Below are positions 5,747-7,746 of a DNA stretch of 7,746 bases, piece after piece (the stretch's first letter is position 1; the number at the start of each line of letters is the position of its first letter). This stretch comes from Massilia sp. UBA2604 (GTDB lineage Bacteria > Pseudomonadota > Gammaproteobacteria > Burkholderiales > Burkholderiaceae_D). The stretch spans positions 1 through 7,746 of the forward strand of contig DDKG01000165.1 in the NCBI GenBank assembly GCA_002339265.1. The letters run 5' to 3'. A program made the translations under genes and the position numbers. The notes beneath the pieces are model-generated. The model did no database searches and had not been told where the DNA came from. It worked only from the letters and a program-made list of their open reading frames with translations.

Positions 5747-5754
5747 CTTCCTTT
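5747..5754 (-). promoter_or_regulatory. Shine-Dalgarno site of the TraB/DUF5694-like gene
   Basis: On the minus strand AAAGGAAG precedes ATG 5742 by a few bases, a normal spacing. It decides the start in favour of this ATG rather than the upstream TTG at 5757. Confidence 0.7.
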
Positions 5755-5826
5755 CAATTCATGAAGGTCCGATGTTCACACCCCGTCGCTACGCTGTCAC
5801 GCGAAAATGGATATGCATGGAAACGT

Positions 5827-6912
5827 TTATGCAAGATGCCTGAGCGGATGCGCGTGGTCAGGCCATACCGGAGCGAAGAAGCGCGCCACCATTTCCGGCG
5901 TCACCTGATCGAGCGAGGGCGGATTCCACTGCGGCGCATTGTCCTTGTCGATCACCAGCGCGCGCACGCCTTCCAGCACTTCGCCATGCTCGAAATTGCG
6001 GCGCACCAGCGAGCGTTCCATGCGCAGGCAATCGGCCACGTCGAGCGATGCGCCGCGCGCCAGCAGTTCCTGGGTCACGCACATCATCAGCGGCGAGCGC
6101 TGGCGCATGGCGGCAAGGGCCTTCTGCGCGAACGGCGTTTCGTCGCGTGCCAGCGATTCCATCATCGCGGCCATCGACGCCGCGCCGAAATGGGCATCGA
6201 TGCTCTTGCGCCGGACCTGCAATTCGCTCGCTCCCGCCATCGCATGAAACGGCTCCGCGAAGGCGCGGATCGCCGTCGGCAATTCGGCTCCTTGCGTCGA
6301 TGCGATCAATGCCTGCAGGTCCGGCAGCTCGGCGCTCGGCACGAATACGTCGGCCAGGCCGATATACAGCGCGTCGGCGGCGCCGATCGTCAGCCCGGTC
6401 AGGCCCAGGTAGTTGCCGAGCTTTCCCGGCGCATGCGACAAAAAGTGGCTGCCGCCGACGTCCGGGAACAGGCCGATATTCACCTCGGGCATGGCCATCT
6501 TCGTGCGCTCGGTCACGATGCGCAGGCCGCAATCCGGGCCGCCCTGGGCGATGCCCATGCCGCCGCCCATCACGACGCCATCCATGACGGCGATATACGG
6601 CTTCGGATAGAAATGGATCAGGTGGTTCAGCGCGTATTCTTCGGTGAAGAAATCCTCGAGCAGCGCGCTGCCGCCCATCGGCGACGCATGGCCGACCTCG
6701 TGGAAAAAGCGAATGTCGCCGCCCGCGCACAAGGCCTTCTCGCTGCTGCTGGTCAGTACGACCGCCTCGACCTGATCGTCATGTTGCCACCCGCGCAGCA
6801 CGTCGGTCAGCGCGCGCACCATGTCGAGCGACAGCGAATTGAGCGCCTTCGGGCGGTCCAGGGTGATGATGCCGGTGCGGTTGGCGATGCGGGTCAGGAC
6901 GTGGTCGGTCAT
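5827..6912 (-). CDS. 3-Hydroxyisobutyryl-CoA hydrolase-like enoyl-CoA hydratase family protein
   Basis: The protein belongs to the crotonase superfamily, and its length (361 residues) and motifs fit the 3-hydroxyisobutyryl-CoA hydrolase (HIBCH) branch. That enzyme hydrolyses 3-hydroxyisobutyryl-CoA to free acid and CoA in valine breakdown. Visible blocks are LDRPKALNSL at 18-27, CAGGDIRFF at 62-70, the oxyanion-hole region DGVVMGGGMG at 111-120 and MPEVNIGLFPDVGG at 141-154. The last carries Glu143 and Asp151, equivalent to the catalytic pair of HIBCH. The long C-terminal extension contains FEHGEVLEGVRALVIDKD at 307-324, which simple enoyl-CoA hydratases lack. ATG 6912 was chosen because homology begins at MTDHVLTRIANRTG; the further upstream TTG 6972 lies in the hpf terminator. 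No other valine-pathway gene is in the window, so a different acyl-CoA substrate is possible. Confidence 0.9.
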   Translation of the reverse strand: MTDHVLTRIANRTGIITLDRPKALNSLSLDMVRALTDVLRGWQHDDQVEAVVLTSSSEKALCAGGDIRFFHEVGHASPMGGSALLEDFFTEEYALNHLIHFYPKPYIAVMDGVVMGGGMGIAQGGPDCGLRIVTERTKMAMPEVNIGLFPDVGGSHFLSHAPGKLGNYLGLTGLTIGAADALYIGLADVFVPSAELPDLQALIASTQGAELPTAIRAFAEPFHAMAGASELQVRRKSIDAHFGAASMAAMMESLARDETPFAQKALAAMRQRSPLMMCVTQELLARGASLDVADCLRMERSLVRRNFEHGEVLEGVRALVIDKDNAPQWNPPSLDQVTPEMVARFFAPVWPDHAHPLRHLA

Positions 6913-6920
6913 GGCGTGGT

Positions 6921-6949
6921 CGGTAATCGATAAAAGACATATCTTACCG
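6921..6949 (-). promoter_or_regulatory. Inverted repeat upstream of the acyl-CoA hydrolase gene (possible operator)
   Basis: CGGTAA (6921-6926) and TTACCG (6944-6949) form a perfect 6-bp dyad. Inside it, GATA (6929-6932) and TATC (6940-6943) also match. It ends 8 bp before the start codon, in the short AT-richer gap between the hpf terminator and the gene, where its promoter must lie if it has one. It could be a repressor site or a leader hairpin. I could not identify convincing -35/-10 boxes. Confidence 0.4.
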
Positions 6950-6970
6950 AACGCGGGGAATTCAGGATGC

Positions 6971-6997
6971 AAAAAGGGCGTCCCCTCAGACGCCCTT
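6971..6997 (-). terminator. Intrinsic terminator of hpf
   Basis: AAGGGCGTC (6974-6982) and GACGCCCTT (6989-6997) form a perfect 9-bp stem around a 6-nt loop. Read on the minus strand it is followed by a T-run (A 6971-6975 on plus), about 25 nt after the hpf stop. It is a textbook rho-independent terminator. It separates rpoN-hpf from the acyl-CoA hydrolase gene. Confidence 0.9.
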
Positions 6998-7021
6998 AGC
7001 TAGTGTGAGCCCTGCGCCTGA

Positions 7022-7381
7022 TCAGGCGACAGCAGCGTCTTCGCCGCCGTTTTCCGGCAGGCGTTTGATCGAAGTACGGCTATGGTCCTTCAGTTGCTGT
7101 TTGTGCTTGAGGATCTGTCGGTCCAGCTTATCCATCAGCGTGTCGATCGCGGCGTACAGGTCTTGCGCAACGCTTGCCACGTGCAGGGTCTTGCCCGACA
7201 CCTGGACGTTGATCTCTGCTTTCTGCCTTTTTTCTTTTTCAGTGAGGTTGTCGACGGCCAGGAAGACGTGGGTGTCGATCACCTGGTCGAAATGGCGAAT
7301 GATGCGCTCGAGCTTATTCTGAACGTATTCACGGATGGCGGGGGTTACTTCGAGATGATGGCCACTGATTGTGAGGTTCAT
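7022..7381 (-). CDS. hpf: Ribosome hibernation promoting factor, short form
   Basis: HPF binds the 30S subunit in the channel used by mRNA and tRNA when growth slows, inactivating and protecting ribosomes. The 119 residues form a single S30AE/YfiA domain: MNLTISGHHLEVTPAIREYV at the start, a beta region (HVFLAVDNL, KAEINVQVSGKTLHVAS) and a C-terminal helix DLYAAIDTLMDKLDRQILKH at 74-93. Basic residues on this helix contact rRNA in the family. There is no second, dimerising C-terminal domain as in long HPF, so this is the short type that works with RMF in E. coli. The last about 20 residues form an acidic, Ala-rich tail longer than in E. coli HPF. ATG 7381 has a well-placed AAAGGAG, whereas an in-frame GTG 7387 overlaps that site. 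It lies 74 nt after rpoN, the usual arrangement. Confidence 0.96.
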   Translation of the reverse strand: MNLTISGHHLEVTPAIREYVQNKLERIIRHFDQVIDTHVFLAVDNLTEKEKRQKAEINVQVSGKTLHVASVAQDLYAAIDTLMDKLDRQILKHKQQLKDHSRTSIKRLPENGGEDAAVA

Positions 7382-7386
7382 ACACA

Positions 7387-7393
7387 CTCCTTT
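7387..7393 (-). promoter_or_regulatory. Shine-Dalgarno site of hpf
   Basis: On the minus strand AAAGGAG lies 5 nt before ATG 7381. The position excludes the in-frame GTG at 7387, which would overlap the site. Confidence 0.75.
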
Positions 7394-7455
7394 GAAAATG
7401 TTGCACCGTGTAGACCACAGGCACGCGACAAGGCACGGGTATGTGGACGGCGCAG

Positions 7456-7746
7456 TTACAAGGACTTGCGGAGGCTTACAGGGGGTATCTTGAGGGCTTC
7501 ACGGTATTTTGCAACCGTGCGGCGCGCGATGACCATGCCTTGTTCCCCGAGCATCTCCGCGATCTTGCTGTCGGATAATGGGTTCCTAGGGTCTTCTGCT
7601 CCTGTCAATTGTGCGATGAGCGCACGGATTGCCGTCGAGGATGCTTCGCCTCCCGCCTCGGTGGCAACGTGGCTGCCGAAGAAATACTTCAACTCAAACA
7701 TGCCGTGCGGGGTCAGCATGTATTTCTGCGTTGTGACACGAGAAAT
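7456..7746 (-). CDS. rpoN: RNA polymerase sigma-54 factor, C-terminal part
   Basis: This is the 3' end of rpoN. Sigma-54 directs RNA polymerase to -24/-12 promoters and needs an AAA+ activator to open them; it commonly controls nitrogen use, motility and other stress or nutrient programmes. The frame is open at the right edge, so only the last 96 residues are seen. The diagnostic RpoN box [10 protein letters not shown], which binds the -24 element, is at visible residues 74-83. It is preceded by [12 protein letters not shown] (12-23) and the helix [13 protein letters not shown] (58-70), the usual DNA-binding region. The protein ends normally with [10 protein letters not shown] and TAA. hpf follows after 74 nt on the same strand, the classical gene order, and is probably partly co-transcribed. 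Confidence 0.97.
   Translation of the reverse strand: MSRVTTQKYMLTPHGMFELKYFFGSHVATEAGGEASSTAIRALIAQLTGAEDPRNPLSDSKIAEMLGEQGMVIARRTVAKYREALKIPPVSLRKSL

Noticed and set aside
5125..6933. 602-codon plus-strand open frame
   Set aside because: It is antisense to the TraB-like and acyl-CoA hydrolase genes, Arg/His/Ala-rich, with no family resemblance. Long antisense frames are common in GC-rich genes.
7406..7438. CCGTG/CACGG inverted repeat between rpoN and hpf
   Set aside because: Five base pairs around a 23-nt loop is expected by chance, and no promoter boxes for hpf could be fitted nearby.

Overview
The window reads as chromosomal core DNA of a high-GC betaproteobacterium. Gene content and protein resemblance suggest order Burkholderiales, most likely an Oxalobacteraceae/Massilia-like organism. 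That assignment is inferred from family resemblance recalled from memory and was not searched. There is no sign of phage, plasmid, insertion sequence, CRISPR array, tRNA or rRNA.

Layout, left to right. The plus strand carries the 3' end of ilvA (threonine deaminase), a paired-hairpin intergenic repeat (691-795), queF (queuosine pathway), a terminator, and about 280 bp of gene-free, hairpin-rich DNA. It continues with the regulatory trio ptsN, hprK and rapZ, and then a second copy of the paired-hairpin repeat (4504-4632). The minus strand, reading leftwards from the right edge, carries the 3' end of rpoN (sigma-54), hpf (ribosome hibernation factor), a clear intrinsic terminator, a 3-hydroxyisobutyryl-CoA hydrolase-like gene, and a secreted TraB/DUF5694-like protein of unknown function. 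The secreted protein gene converges on rapZ across the second repeat.

How the genes fit together. ptsN (EIIA-Ntr), hprK (HPr kinase/phosphorylase) and rapZ (RNase adapter/nucleotide-binding protein), together with rpoN and hpf, form the well-known rpoN-hpf-ptsN-hprK-rapZ regulatory neighbourhood of many proteobacteria. It links PTS phosphorylation state to nitrogen/carbon control, cell-envelope sugar supply and ribosome hibernation. Here the neighbourhood is split: rpoN-hpf lie on the minus strand and ptsN-hprK-rapZ on the plus strand, with two unrelated genes between them. ilvA, queF and the acyl-CoA hydrolase are ordinary metabolic genes.

The most interesting material is between the genes. 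The two repeat copies share an identical 45-nt spacer length, have co-varying arms, and bracket exactly queF-ptsN-hprK-rapZ. A structured stretch before ptsN includes a hairpin presenting AGGAGG in its loop. A tandem CAGGCCT motif sits inside the predicted ptsN promoter. An intrinsic-terminator-like hairpin lies between ptsN and hprK. I found no clearly new multi-gene system.
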